A DNA stretch of 64,000 nt, taken from contig CALDMO010000030.1 in assembly GCA_937915375.1 (NCBI GenBank), positions 1 to 64,000 of the forward strand, read 5' to 3'. Below the pieces are notes generated by a model that was not told the origin of the DNA, made no database searches, and was given only the letters and a program-made list of their open reading frames with translations. The stretch's first letter is position 1; each line of letters starts with the position of its first letter. Shown piece by piece: positions 34,577 through 45,870 of this stretch. A program made the translations under genes and the position numbers. The DNA is from an uncultured Marvinbryantia sp. (GTDB taxonomy: Bacteria; Bacillota; Clostridia; Lachnospirales; Lachnospiraceae).

Positions 34577-35461
34577 ATGCTGGGAAATTTTAATGTACGG
34601 ACAGATCTTGCGCTTGAGGCAAGAGAAAGTTTTGAAGAGGATGTGGAGATCCGCGGGGTGAAAGTAGAAACGGAGACGGATGAGGAACGCGAGATCTGCA
34701 CAACAGTGGTAAAAATTGAAACAGAAAACGGGGCCAGAGCGATGGGAAAGCCGATTGGGACTTACATCACACTCGAGGCCCCAAATATGTCTTCGGAGGA
34801 CGAAGATTATCACAGAGAAGTTTCTATGGCGCTGGCTGTGCAGCTTGGACACTTGTTGGAACTGAAAGAGGCAAATATTTTGGTGGTTGGTCTGGGCAAC
34901 CGTGATGTGACTCCGGACGCATTGGGACCGGATGTCGTGGGAAATCTGCATATCACCAGGCATCTGGTCAGGGAATACGGCAAATCCTATGTAAGCGGAA
35001 GCGGCGGTATTGTCAGCGCGATTGTACCGGGCGTGATGGCGCAGACGGGGATGGAAACACTGGAGATTATCAAAGGAGTGGTTGCGCAGACGCATCCGGA
35101 TGCAGTGATTGTCGTCGATGCGCTGGCGGCTCGAAGCACACGCAGATTGAACCGCACGATTCAGATTACAGATACTGGGATCAACCCGGGCTCCGGTGTG
35201 GGAAATAATCGCAGCGGGATCAATGCGGAGGTGCTGGGCGTACCGGTAATCGCCATCGGAGTGCCAACAGTTGTGGATGCGGCGACAATCATCAGTGATT
35301 CGATTGAGCAGATGCTGGAAGCAGATGAATGCAGGCAGAAATTGCGTGAGAAGATGGCGGCAAATTTAAATACGATGTTTGTTACGCCGAAAGATATTGA
35401 CGAGACGATCAAACGAGTCAGCTTTACCATTTCCGAAGGATTAAATATTGCTTTTGCGTAA
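34577..35461 (+). CDS. gpr: Germination protease GPR
   Basis: Aspartate-type (A25) protease that degrades small acid-soluble proteins when spores germinate. The N-terminus NFNVRTDLALEARESF looks like the SASP-like cleavage site removed on activation. Conserved blocks include GLGNRDVTPDALGPDVV, GSGGIVSAIVPGVMAQTGMET and DALAARSTRRLNRTIQ. 294 residues, complete. GACGGAGG precedes the ATG. Paired with spoIIP as in Bacillus and Clostridia. Confidence 0.96.
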   Translation: MLGNFNVRTDLALEARESFEEDVEIRGVKVETETDEEREICTTVVKIETENGARAMGKPIGTYITLEAPNMSSEDEDYHREVSMALAVQLGHLLELKEANILVVGLGNRDVTPDALGPDVVGNLHITRHLVREYGKSYVSGSGGIVSAIVPGVMAQTGMETLEIIKGVVAQTHPDAVIVVDALAARSTRRLNRTIQITDTGINPGSGVGNNRSGINAEVLGVPVIAIGVPTVVDAATIISDSIEQMLEADECRQKLREKMAANLNTMFVTPKDIDETIKRVSFTISEGLNIAFA

Positions 35462-35466
35462 AAGTG

Positions 35467-35495
35467 TCATAAACGGGAAGATTCGGACATATAGT
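35467..35495 (+). promoter_or_regulatory. Possible sporulation (SigE-type) promoter of spoIIP
   Basis: TCATAAA (35467) and CATATAGT (35488-35495) resemble the SigE -35/-10 elements at a spacing of about 15. Only similarity to the known consensus and the downstream gene support this. Confidence 0.3.
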
Positions 35496-35544
35496 AATCA
35501 TATCAGGCAGAAAAATAATCTGAGACATTAAAAGGGTGGACAAG

Positions 35545-36732
35545 ATGCGATTACTGGAACGAATCATAAAAGCTGTTTTGCTGGTCTGTATGGTGGCACT
35601 TGCCGGATATATCATTATCAGCGGCATTGCAATTGCAGAAGAAAACGGATTATTTAAGAATACGCCGCTTCTGTCGGCGATTTATCAAAAAGCAGAAGAG
35701 TGGATGACGGGTACCTATATACCCGTCCTTTCCTATGTGAAGGAACAGGAGCAGTCCGAGGAGGATATGGAACAGTTTTCTTCTCGTGTTTTTCCTGTTT
35801 ACGGCTATGCGCGGCGGCAGAAAAACGGAGCAATGGATATTGAGAGCAGCAGTGAGTATGAACTGATTGTGCGTGCGCAGGCACAGGCGGAGGAAAATAA
35901 ACAGCCTGTAGAGATGGAAGAATTTGTGAAACAGCAGGAGGCGCAGGAACGGGCAGACACCGGAAGCGTGATCGATGAGGCGCAGCGGCTGCAGTATCAG
36001 GAATTGCTGAACAGGTATTTTTCGATGGATGTGATGACGACGATCGATGCCGAGCGCCTGAACGGAGAAAAGCTGCTTTCTAAAGATATGACGATGGAGA
36101 AACGCGACGAGCCACAGATCCTGATTTATCATACGCATTCACAAGAGTCTTTTGTGGACTCTGTGGAGGGAGACGTCAGTACAACAATCGTCGGTATGGG
36201 TGCGTACTTAAAAGAGATTCTCGAAAAACAGTATGGTTATCAGGTTATTCACGAGACGGGAATTTTTGATCTGGTGGACGGCGTACTGGACAGAAATGTC
36301 GCCTATGATTATTCTGAGGCGGCGGTGACGGAGATTTTGCAGCAGAATCCTACTATCCAAGTGGTGATCGATCTGCATCGTGACGGCGTGGACGGCATTC
36401 ATTTTGTAACAGATTATAAAGGAAAGCCGACGGCCCAACTAATGCTGATCGTTGGGATGAGCCGCACGGCTGATGGGATGGATATTCCCTATCTGCCGAA
36501 TCCCTACATAGAAGATAATCTTGCGTTTGCCCTGCAGATGCAGCTGACAGCCGAAGAACGTATACCGGGGCTGATGCGGAATATTTATCTGATGGCATAT
36601 CGTTTTAATCTGCATTTAAGGCCAATGAGCCTTCTGGTGGAGGCAGGAACACAGTTAAATACAGTGGAAGAAGAACGAAATGCGATGGAAGCGTTAGCGG
36701 AACTGTTGGATGAGGTATTGCAGGGAAGATAG
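35545..36732 (+). CDS. spoIIP: Stage II sporulation protein P
   Basis: Peptidoglycan amidase/endopeptidase of the DMP engulfment complex in the mother cell membrane. One N-terminal membrane helix (about 8-32), then the zinc amidase domain with ILIYHTHSQESFVDS, VIDLHRDGVDG and SLLVEAGTQLNTVEEA-type end (LVEAGTQLNTVEEER). 395 residues from the ATG at 35545 with AAGGGTGG upstream. The variable region between has many Gln/Glu residues. Confidence 0.95.
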   Translation: MRLLERIIKAVLLVCMVALAGYIIISGIAIAEENGLFKNTPLLSAIYQKAEEWMTGTYIPVLSYVKEQEQSEEDMEQFSSRVFPVYGYARRQKNGAMDIESSSEYELIVRAQAQAEENKQPVEMEEFVKQQEAQERADTGSVIDEAQRLQYQELLNRYFSMDVMTTIDAERLNGEKLLSKDMTMEKRDEPQILIYHTHSQESFVDSVEGDVSTTIVGMGAYLKEILEKQYGYQVIHETGIFDLVDGVLDRNVAYDYSEAAVTEILQQNPTIQVVIDLHRDGVDGIHFVTDYKGKPTAQLMLIVGMSRTADGMDIPYLPNPYIEDNLAFALQMQLTAEERIPGLMRNIYLMAYRFNLHLRPMSLLVEAGTQLNTVEEERNAMEALAELLDEVLQGR

Positions 36733-36783
36733 AAATATGATACTATTTCAAAAGTATATATTTAGATCAAGGAGCAACAAAGG

Positions 36784-38592
36784 ATGATAGATCAGAGCAA
36801 AATCAGAAATTTTTGTATTATCGCACATATTGATCACGGAAAGTCTACGCTGGCAGACCGTATTATTGAGAAAACCGGACTGCTGACCAGCCGTGAGATG
36901 CAGGCGCAGGTTTTGGATAACATGGAATTGGAGCGTGAACGCGGTATCACGATCAAGGCACAGGCTGTTCGCATTGTTTACAAGGCAAAAGACGGGGAAG
37001 AGTACCTGTTCAACCTGATCGACACGCCTGGACATGTCGATTTTAATTATGAAGTATCGCGCAGTCTTGCGGCTTGCGACGGCGCGATTCTGGTTGTCGA
37101 TGCGGCGCAGGGAATTGAAGCGCAGACACTGGCGAATGTCTATCTTGCGCTGGATCATGATCTTGACGTGATGCCGGTCATCAATAAGATCGACCTGCCG
37201 AGTGCAGATCCAGAGCGCGTAATCAATGAGATTGAGGATGTGATCGGGATTGAGGCGCATGACGCGCCGCTGATTTCCGCAAAGGTAGGAACGAATGTAG
37301 AGCAGGTACTGGAACAGATTGTAGAAAAGATTCCCGCTCCGCAGGGAGACGCGTCCGCGCCTCTTCAGGCGTTGATCTTTGATTCCATTTATGATTCTTA
37401 TAAGGGAGTAATTGTATTTTGCCGAATTAAAGAGGGAACGGTTAGAAAAGGTACAACGATCACGATGATGGCGACTGGCGCGAAGGCGGATGTGGTGGAA
37501 GTCGGCTATTTCGGTGCGGGTCAGTTTATTCCTTGTGACGAACTTCCGGCCGGTATGGTAGGCTATATTACTGCCAGTTTGAAAAATGTAAAAGATACTC
37601 GTGTAGGCGATACGATTACAGACGCGGCGCGTCCGTGTGACAAGCCGCTGCCGGGTTATAAAAAAGTAAATCCGATGGTGTACTGCGGTATGTATCCGGC
37701 GGACGGCGCAAAATATCCGGATTTACGAGACGCGCTGGAAAAATTGCAGTTAAATGACGCGTCTTTGCAGTTTGAGCCGGAGACCTCGATCGCGCTTGGT
37801 TTCGGATTCCGCTGCGGTTTCCTGGGACTGCTGCATCTTGAAATTATTCAGGAGCGCTTGGAACGTGAGTATAATCTGGATTTGGTTACGACGGCACCTA
37901 GCGTTATTTACAAAGTGCATAAGACGAATGGTGAGGTGATTGATCTGACAAACCCGTCCAACTTGCCGGATCCGTCTGAGATTGATTATATGGAGGAACC
38001 GGTAGTCAGCGCGGAGATCATGGTGACGACGGAATTTATCGGTTCTATTATGCAGCTCTGCGAAGAGAGACGCGGCACGTATCTTGGTATGGAATATATG
38101 GAAGAAACACGTGCGCTGTTAAAATACGATCTTCCGCTGAATGAGATCATTTATGATTTTTTTGATGCGTTAAAATCGCGCTCAAGGGGTTATGCGTCTT
38201 TTGATTATGAGATGAAGGGCTATGAGCGTTCTGAACTGGTGAAACTTGATATTCTGGTGAATCGTGAAGAAGTGGATGCACTTTCTTTTATTGTGCATAG
38301 CGCGACGGCTTATGAGCGCGGCCGTAAGATGTGTGAAAAATTAAAAGAGGAAATTCCGCGCCAGCTCTTTGAAATTCCGATTCAGGCGGCCATTGGCAGC
38401 AAAATTATTGCCAGAGAGACGGTAAAGGCGATGCGTAAAGATGTGCTTGCAAAATGTTACGGCGGTGATATCTCCCGAAAGAAAAAACTTCTGGAAAAAC
38501 AGAAGGAAGGTAAGAAACGTATGCGTCAGGTGGGAAATGTAGAAATTCCGCAGAAAGCATTTATGAGCGTGTTAAAATTAGATGAAAATTAG
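36784..38592 (+). CDS. lepA: Elongation factor 4 (LepA)
   Basis: Ribosome-bound translational GTPase. G1 [12 protein letters not shown], switch [27 protein letters not shown], and the LepA-specific C-terminal domain ending near [20 protein letters not shown]. 602 residues, the standard length. lepA followed by hemW is a common Firmicute order. Confidence 0.98.
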   Translation: MIDQSKIRNFCIIAHIDHGKSTLADRIIEKTGLLTSREMQAQVLDNMELERERGITIKAQAVRIVYKAKDGEEYLFNLIDTPGHVDFNYEVSRSLAACDGAILVVDAAQGIEAQTLANVYLALDHDLDVMPVINKIDLPSADPERVINEIEDVIGIEAHDAPLISAKVGTNVEQVLEQIVEKIPAPQGDASAPLQALIFDSIYDSYKGVIVFCRIKEGTVRKGTTITMMATGAKADVVEVGYFGAGQFIPCDELPAGMVGYITASLKNVKDTRVGDTITDAARPCDKPLPGYKKVNPMVYCGMYPADGAKYPDLRDALEKLQLNDASLQFEPETSIALGFGFRCGFLGLLHLEIIQERLEREYNLDLVTTAPSVIYKVHKTNGEVIDLTNPSNLPDPSEIDYMEEPVVSAEIMVTTEFIGSIMQLCEERRGTYLGMEYMEETRALLKYDLPLNEIIYDFFDALKSRSRGYASFDYEMKGYERSELVKLDILVNREEVDALSFIVHSATAYERGRKMCEKLKEEIPRQLFEIPIQAAIGSKIIARETVKAMRKDVLAKCYGGDISRKKKLLEKQKEGKKRMRQVGNVEIPQKAFMSVLKLDEN

Positions 38593-38598
38593 AAACAG

Positions 38599-38628
38599 GA
38601 GCCGGTGCAGAAATTGTACCGGCTCTTT
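38599..38628 (+). terminator. Terminator between lepA and hemW
   Basis: GAGCCGGT (38599-38606) pairs with ACCGGCTC (38618-38625), extended by two more pairs, with TTTAT after it. The short T tract suggests partial read-through into hemW. Confidence 0.6.
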
Positions 38629-38651
38629 ATAAGAGAGGAATGGATATAAAC

Positions 38652-39803
38652 ATGAAAGAACTGGAATTTTATGTGCATATACCGTTTTGCATTAAAAAAT
38701 GCGCATATTGTGATTTTTTGTCTTTTGCGGCAGGGAAAGAGCAGAAAGAAGCATATATAAGGGCGCTGTTAAAAGAAATCAGTGAGTGGCAGCCGCAAGA
38801 GGAGTACCGCGCAGTCTCCGTATTTTTCGGCGGCGGCACGCCGTCGGTTCTTCCGGCGGATAGTATCGCCGTTGTTTTGGACGCGATACGAAAAAAGGTA
38901 TGCTTCGCGGAAGATGCAGAGATTACGGTAGAGTGCAATCCGGGCACGCTGACGGAAGAAAAACTGCGGTGCTATCGAAGGAGCGGCGTCAATCGTTTAA
39001 GCCTTGGTCTGCAGTCGGCGCAGAATCGGGAATTGAAGACGCTTGGACGGATACATACCTATGAGGAATTTCTGGAGAGTTTTTCGCTGGCGCGCGCGGC
39101 AGGCTTTTCCAATATCAATGTGGATCTGATGTCGGCGCTTCCGGGACAGAAGATGGCAGACTGGGAGAACACTCTGCAAAAGGTGGTAAAATTAAATCCG
39201 GAGCACATTTCTGCCTATAGCTTGATCATAGAGGAGGGAACGCCTTTTTATGAGAAGTACGCAGAGGATCTGCGAATACGCGAATCTGGCGAAAAGTGTC
39301 ATCTGCTCCCGTCTGAAGAGGAGGAGCGGCAGATGTATGGGCGGACGGCGGAGCTTTTGGGTGAGTATGGTTATTATCGTTATGAAATTTCTAATTACGC
39401 AAAAGACAGGAAAGAATGCCGTCATAATATCGGTTATTGGATTCGTACAGATTATAAAGGATTCGGTCTGGGAGCTGCATCTCTTTTGAATAATGTACGC
39501 TTTTCAAACAGCAGTGATCTGCAGGCGTATCTGAACGGCAATTATCAGGGAGAAGAAGAATACTTAAGCAAGCATGCACAGATGGAGGAGACGATGTTTC
39601 TTGGACTGCGTCTGACAGAAGGCGTATCGAAAAAGAACTTTCAGAGAGCGTATGGATGCGCGATGGAGGAAGTGTATGGCGCCGTTTTAGAAAAGTTAAA
39701 GCAGCAGGATCTGCTGCGGATCGATGGGGAACAGGTGGCGTTAACGGAAAGAGGAATGGACGTCAGCAACTATGTGATGGCGCAGTTCTTGTTGGATAAT
39801 TGA
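38652..39803 (+). CDS. hemW: Radical SAM protein HemW (heme chaperone, CPO-like)
   Basis: 383 residues. The radical SAM cluster motif is CIKKCAYCDF near the start (CxxxCxxC), then FFGGGTPSVL, TVECNPGTL, RLSLGLQSAQ and NVDLMSALPGQ. The C-terminal HemN domain (EETMFLGLRLTEGVSKKNFQ) is present. HemW inserts heme into target proteins and lacks coproporphyrinogen oxidase activity. Start choice between 38640 and 38652 is unclear; GAGAGGA touches the first ATG, so 38652 is preferred. Confidence 0.93.
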   Translation: MKELEFYVHIPFCIKKCAYCDFLSFAAGKEQKEAYIRALLKEISEWQPQEEYRAVSVFFGGGTPSVLPADSIAVVLDAIRKKVCFAEDAEITVECNPGTLTEEKLRCYRRSGVNRLSLGLQSAQNRELKTLGRIHTYEEFLESFSLARAAGFSNINVDLMSALPGQKMADWENTLQKVVKLNPEHISAYSLIIEEGTPFYEKYAEDLRIRESGEKCHLLPSEEEERQMYGRTAELLGEYGYYRYEISNYAKDRKECRHNIGYWIRTDYKGFGLGAASLLNNVRFSNSSDLQAYLNGNYQGEEEYLSKHAQMEETMFLGLRLTEGVSKKNFQRAYGCAMEEVYGAVLEKLKQQDLLRIDGEQVALTERGMDVSNYVMAQFLLDN

Positions 39804-39830
39804 AAAATCTTACAAAAATGTTAAAAAGTG

Positions 39831-39859
39831 TTGCAATCGTTTGGAAATCATAGTATACT
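39831..39859 (+). promoter_or_regulatory. Promoter of the CHAP-domain protein gene
   Basis: TTGCAA (39831-39836), 17-bp spacer, TATACT (39854-39859), about 80 nt before the start codon. Independent transcription of this gene is therefore likely. Confidence 0.65.
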
Positions 39860-39941
39860 AGCCGAAAAGGTTTTAATGAAAAAGTAATAAAATATAGTTG
39901 ATTTTAAGAAATCACAACAAGATATGAAGAAGGAGAAGGAA

Positions 39942-41261
39942 ATGAAGAAAAAAGGGAGACTTTTTGGCTTATTGCTGCTGCTGATGCTGGTGTTTGCGAT
40001 GCCGCTGACCGCACAGGCAAAGGTATCTATTTCCGGAGCGTCCAAACCATCGACGATCAAACAGGGTTCTTTTTATAATTTAAAGGGAAATATCAAATCT
40101 AGCAGGAAATTAAAAGAGATTCGTGTGACGATTTACAATTCTACAGGGAAAACCTGCCTGCAGAGATTTCACGCATATCCGAATGCGAAAACCTATGACC
40201 TGCGCAAAGCAGATCCATATATTATGTTCGACAAGCTGAAAGTTGGTCAATATTATCTGCGCGTGCTCTGCATTGAAGATAAGGGTTATCAGAAGCGTGT
40301 GATCAATAAGAAGTTTAAAGTGATCGGAGCAGGAAAGATCAAAGTAATCAATCCGAAGCCGAGTGCGAACATTTCCATAAAAAGTGGCGCTGCATACAGT
40401 CTGGGAGGTAAGATTACCTCCACCTATCCGCTGAAAAAAGTGGCAGCCGGTATCATTAATAGTGCAAATAATAAGAAAGTTTATTATAAATCGGTAAAAC
40501 TGAACACAAAAACCTATAATCTGGCAAACAGCGCGTTGGATGCGGCAATGAAATTTGACAGACTTCCGGCAGGCACTTATAAGATCAAAGTAGCGGCGAC
40601 GGACAGCAAGGGGACGACAGCGACTCTGATCTACCGTACAGTCAAGGTGACAGATTCCGGTACAAATGGTACAATTTCAGGCAGCACCGGTTCCGGCGGC
40701 TCTTCCGGAAACGGCAGTCTGAACGCACCTGGTACGGTAGTAAAACCGGCAGGGTTTGTACCGAGAAAAACGAGACCGGAAGCCAATAATAAATGGTATT
40801 ACAGCGGAGCGCAGAATATTTATTATAAATACAACAGTCTGGCACCGACTGGAAAACCGTATTATGGAAATGTATATGTGACCGGTAACTGTACTTGGTA
40901 CGCATGCGGACGCGCGATGGAGATTGCGGCTGCTAACGGAAAAAGTGTGGCAAATGTAAAAGCAATCTTTGGCGGAGATCCGATTGGTATTTATAACGCA
41001 AATGCAAGTTTGAAGAAATTTGAATATGGTAAAACACCGAAGATTGGTGCTTTGGCAGTATTCAATCGCGGTGCAAATGGTGATGCACATATCGCGGTTG
41101 TAGAGGATATCGTAAATGGTGTGCCGTATGTATCTGAATCTGGTTATACAGAGAGCAAGACAAAACCAAACAGTGCGAAATCAAATATTGTATTCAAGTA
41201 TCAGAGTATTTACAATTGGGCAGGCGGCAGAAGTCTGAGAGGTTATATTTACCTGATTTAA
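39942..41261 (+). CDS. Secreted CHAP-domain cell wall hydrolase with two N-terminal repeats
   Basis: 439 residues with a clear signal peptide (LFGLLLLLMLVFAMPLTAQA, cut after AQA). Two tandem beta-rich repeats of about 90-100 residues follow, each with the order SIxxG..Y.L.G.I.S..LK, K.Y.L and F.KL.xGxYxlxV. A Gly/Ser linker (GSTGSGGSSGNGS) leads to a C-terminal CHAP domain: Cys in TGNCTWYACGRAM and His in DAHIAVVEDI. CHAP enzymes cut peptidoglycan as amidases or endopeptidases. ATG at 39942 chosen for AAGGAGAAGG; the one at 39924 has no site. Confidence 0.85.
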   Translation: MKKKGRLFGLLLLLMLVFAMPLTAQAKVSISGASKPSTIKQGSFYNLKGNIKSSRKLKEIRVTIYNSTGKTCLQRFHAYPNAKTYDLRKADPYIMFDKLKVGQYYLRVLCIEDKGYQKRVINKKFKVIGAGKIKVINPKPSANISIKSGAAYSLGGKITSTYPLKKVAAGIINSANNKKVYYKSVKLNTKTYNLANSALDAAMKFDRLPAGTYKIKVAATDSKGTTATLIYRTVKVTDSGTNGTISGSTGSGGSSGNGSLNAPGTVVKPAGFVPRKTRPEANNKWYYSGAQNIYYKYNSLAPTGKPYYGNVYVTGNCTWYACGRAMEIAAANGKSVANVKAIFGGDPIGIYNANASLKKFEYGKTPKIGALAVFNRGANGDAHIAVVEDIVNGVPYVSESGYTESKTKPNSAKSNIVFKYQSIYNWAGGRSLRGYIYLI

Positions 41262-41264
41262 AAA

Positions 41265-41307
41265 CATAAAGAAAGGAGTTTCGGCATTGCCGAAGCTCCT
41301 TTCTTTA
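41265..41307. terminator. Bidirectional terminator between CHAP and SGNH genes
   Basis: ATAAAGAAAGGAG..TTCGG pairs with CCGAA..CTCCTTTCTTTAT around CATTG. A-rich and T-rich flanks make it work both ways, and the minus-strand stop codon lies within it. Confidence 0.85.
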
Positions 41308-42012
41308 TGACTGTGCAGACTGACGAACTGCAAAGTCGTGAATTATCTGATAGGTTTCTTCTGTATAGTGAAGTCCGTCCACGGTCTGAAAGCCGTTTTC
41401 TATAAGATAAGAATAGCAGTCGAGATACTGATCCGGAAAAGCGTCTTTTATGTCACTGTTAAATGCCTCTACCATTTCATTTGATGTATTAAAATCCGCC
41501 TCATCTGACAGAGGATTGACAGATAAAAGATAAAATGGAGTGTTTGGATAAGTCTGCATCAGAGAGCGATAGCAGTCAATATAGAGACTGACATTTTCAG
41601 GATCATTAACACCAAAATTGAGAATTACAGGCAGGGAAGGATTACTTTCCAGCACAGCGGCCAGTTGCCCTGCGCCGGTGGAACCCAGCCAGTGGTATCC
41701 CTCTCCGGATTCCCCGATGTAAGTACAGGCATCGTTTACTGCGTTTCCCATTCCAACCGTTCTGGAATCTCCTACAAAAACTACCTGATGTGCAGAAATA
41801 ATGTCATCAGAGGAGACAATGTCAGTCTGCAGCGGATCTGCCAAGACAGAACCGCTTGCTGGCTTTTCTTCCAGATGCAGGATTTCCATAAGCTGCTGCC
41901 GGACAGGATTGTTGTTATCCGCAGTATAGACGGTCATAAATCCGGCGAGTCCCAAAAGCGCTGCAATGGCAAGTACGGCAAACAGAATCGTAAGATAGTT
42001 GCGTATCTTCAT
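41305..42012 (-). CDS. Membrane-anchored SGNH/GDSL hydrolase
   Basis: 235 residues with an N-terminal membrane helix (about 7-29) and an extracellular SGNH domain: nucleophile in VFVGDSRTVGMG, Gly in GSTGAG, Asn in LNFGVNDPE, and the Asp/His pair in VDGLHYTEETY. Likely an esterase acting on a wall or capsule acyl group, for example deacetylation. Convergent with the CHAP hydrolase gene and sharing its terminator. The start at 42012 is followed by basic residues (MKIRNYL), with GGAAA upstream. Confidence 0.85.
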   Translation of the reverse strand: MKIRNYLTILFAVLAIAALLGLAGFMTVYTADNNNPVRQQLMEILHLEEKPASGSVLADPLQTDIVSSDDIISAHQVVFVGDSRTVGMGNAVNDACTYIGESGEGYHWLGSTGAGQLAAVLESNPSLPVILNFGVNDPENVSLYIDCYRSLMQTYPNTPFYLLSVNPLSDEADFNTSNEMVEAFNSDIKDAFPDQYLDCYSYLIENGFQTVDGLHYTEETYQIIHDFAVRQSAQS

Positions 42013-42102
42013 GAGTGTTTCCTTTCCATTATGAAATTAGAATGAAATGCCCTAAGGCAGGTATATCATGGAATCAAACGCTTGATCCTGACATATGGAA
42101 TC

Positions 42103-42130
42103 AGTTTACCATATTTATGGAAAAAGTCAA
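42103..42130 (-). promoter_or_regulatory. Possible promoter of the SGNH hydrolase gene
   Basis: On the minus strand TTGACT (42130-42125), 16-bp spacer, TAAACT (42108-42103). Moderate match. Confidence 0.35.
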
Positions 42131-42187
42131 ATAGAATAGGTTTTGTGTATCCGGCAAAAGACGTGTAAGAAAAATGGGAATAAGGTA

Positions 42188-42216
42188 TTGACAATTTCTT
42201 TAGATAGTGCTATCTT
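42188..42216 (+). promoter_or_regulatory. Heat-shock operon promoter
   Basis: TTGACA (42188-42193), 17-bp spacer, TATCTT (42211-42216), just upstream of the CIRCE element. Confidence 0.8.
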
Positions 42217-42229
42217 AAAACCGTAGATG

Positions 42230-42256
42230 TTAGCACTCGATAAAGAAGAGTGCTAA
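42230..42256 (+). promoter_or_regulatory. CIRCE operator (HrcA binding site)
   Basis: TTAGCACTC-N9-GAGTGCTAA, a perfect match to the CIRCE consensus, placed right after the promoter and 26 nt before hrcA. HrcA, coded next, binds it to repress the operon in the absence of stress. Confidence 0.98.
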
Positions 42257-42281
42257 CAGAAACAAAGGAGGAGGAAGCGCA

Positions 42282-43313
42282 GTGCAGTTAGGTGGCAGAA
42301 AATGGAAAATATTTTATGCGATCATACAGACGTATCTGGAAACCGGAGAACCGGTCGGCTCCAGGACGATTTCCAAATATGCGGATCTGAATGTAAGTTC
42401 TGCGACCATCCGTAACGAAATGGCAGATCTGGAGGAGCTGGGGTTGATCATACAGCCGCATACTTCTGCCGGACGCATCCCATCAGATAAGGGCTATCGT
42501 CTGTATGTAGATTATTTGATGGAGCAAAAAGAGCAGGAAGTCCGACAACAGCAGGAAGTGCTGATCCAGAAACAGGACAAAATGGAGGCTCTCTTGAAAC
42601 AGGTGGTCAAGGTGCTGGCAAACAGCACGAATTATGCCACAATGATTTCCGCGCCGCGTTATCACATGACGAAACTGAAATTTATACAGTTGTCGATCAT
42701 TGATGAAAATCAGCTGCTGGCGGTGATTGTGACGGAGGGCAATATCGTTAAAAACAAAATGCTTCAGATTCCGCATGGTTTAAACAATGAGATGATTCTG
42801 AAACTGAACATTTTGCTGAACACGACTTTAAACGGTCATGCGATCGAGGAAATTAATCTTGGTATGATCGCGCAGATGAAAGAGCAGGCGGGGATTCACA
42901 GCGACGTTGTCAGTCAGGTGCTTGACGCGGTGGCGGATGTTATCCGTATGGATGAGGACATGGAGATCTACACCAGCGGGGCGACAAACATTTTCCGTTA
43001 TCCAGAACTCAGTGACAGCGAGCGCGCCAGCGAATTAATCAGTACTTTTGAGGAAAAGAAAGAACTGGCGAATCTGATCAACGAAACCGCAGGATCCGAG
43101 AACAGTACCGGCATTCAGGTCTATATCGGCAGCGAGGCGCCGGTGCAGACTATGAAGGACTGCAGCGTGGTAACAGCGACATACGAGCTTGGAAGCGGTA
43201 TGCAGGGGACGGTTGGTATTATCGGACCGAAACGAATGGACTACGAAAAGGTAGTAGATTCTTTGAAAACATTAAAGCAACAGCTGGATTCCATATTCGG
43301 CGAGGACAGATAA
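42282..43313 (+). CDS. hrcA: Heat-inducible transcription repressor HrcA
   Basis: Binds CIRCE. Winged-helix N-terminus: GEPVGSRTISKYADLNVSSATIRNEMADLEELGL, then QPHTSAGRIPSDKGYRLYVD. The C-terminal GAF-like domain ends near VGIIGPKRMDYEKV. 343 residues. GTG start with AAAGGAGGAGG at good distance. First gene of the operon hrcA-grpE-dnaK-dnaJ. Confidence 0.97.
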   Translation: MQLGGRKWKIFYAIIQTYLETGEPVGSRTISKYADLNVSSATIRNEMADLEELGLIIQPHTSAGRIPSDKGYRLYVDYLMEQKEQEVRQQQEVLIQKQDKMEALLKQVVKVLANSTNYATMISAPRYHMTKLKFIQLSIIDENQLLAVIVTEGNIVKNKMLQIPHGLNNEMILKLNILLNTTLNGHAIEEINLGMIAQMKEQAGIHSDVVSQVLDAVADVIRMDEDMEIYTSGATNIFRYPELSDSERASELISTFEEKKELANLINETAGSENSTGIQVYIGSEAPVQTMKDCSVVTATYELGSGMQGTVGIIGPKRMDYEKVVDSLKTLKQQLDSIFGEDR

Positions 43314-43334
43314 AAAGAAAGGCAGGCGATACTG

Positions 43335-43874
43335 GTGGCAGAGGAAAAACTGGATGAAACAACTTTAGAAAACGAAGAACATACCGAAGCGCAGGACGCG
43401 GAAGAAACTCAGCAGCAGGAATGCGAGGCAAAGCCGGATAAAAAAGACGAGCTGATCGAGGAATTAAATGACCGCGTAAAACGTCAGATGGCTGAATTTG
43501 ATAATTTCCGCAAACGTTCTGAAAAAGAAAAAGCGGGTATGTTTGAAATGGGAGCCAAGAGTGTGATAGAACAGCTTCTCCCGGTGGTAGATAATTTTGA
43601 AAGAGGTCTGGCGGTTCTTTCCGAGGAGGCAAAAACAGATCCGTTTGCGGATGGCATGGATAAGATTTACCGACAGCTGACGGAGATGCTTGAGAAGATT
43701 GGCGTAAAGGCAATTGAAGCGGTTGGATGTGAATTCGATCCGGTTTTCCACAATGCGGTGATGCATGTGGAGGATGAGGAGAGCGGCGATAATATCATCG
43801 TCGAAGAATTTTTAAAAGGTTACACTTACAAAGACCAGGTGGTAAGACACAGCATGGTCAAAGTAGCAAATTAA
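43335..43874 (+). CDS. grpE: Nucleotide exchange factor GrpE
   Basis: Releases ADP from DnaK. An acidic, disordered start (EEKLDETTLENEEHTEAQDA) leads to the long dimer helix (LIEELNDRVKRQMAEFDNFRKRSEKE) and the C-terminal beta domain (FDPVFHNAVMHVE, ILEGYTYKDQVVRHSMV-type end). 179 residues. GTG start; the ribosome site AAAGAAAGG is about 12 nt away, so translation may be modest. Confidence 0.95.
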   Translation: MAEEKLDETTLENEEHTEAQDAEETQQQECEAKPDKKDELIEELNDRVKRQMAEFDNFRKRSEKEKAGMFEMGAKSVIEQLLPVVDNFERGLAVLSEEAKTDPFADGMDKIYRQLTEMLEKIGVKAIEAVGCEFDPVFHNAVMHVEDEESGDNIIVEEFLKGYTYKDQVVRHSMVKVAN

Positions 43875-43899
43875 TTATAGAGAAACCAATTTACAATGA

Positions 43900-45795
<1,896 letters not shown>

Positions 45796-45819
45796 TAAAT
45801 AATAAGACGAAGTCCACGG

Positions 45820-45844
45820 GGACGGAGGAATTATTCCCCCGTCC
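45820..45844 (+). other. Hairpin between dnaK and dnaJ
   Basis: GGACGGAGGAA and TTCCCCCGTCC form an 11-bp stem with one mismatch and a 3-nt loop. No T run follows, so it is more likely an RNA stability or processing element setting dnaJ below dnaK than a terminator. Confidence 0.45.
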
Positions 45845-45870
45845 TTTGGGGCGTTCTATAGGTGAGGAAA

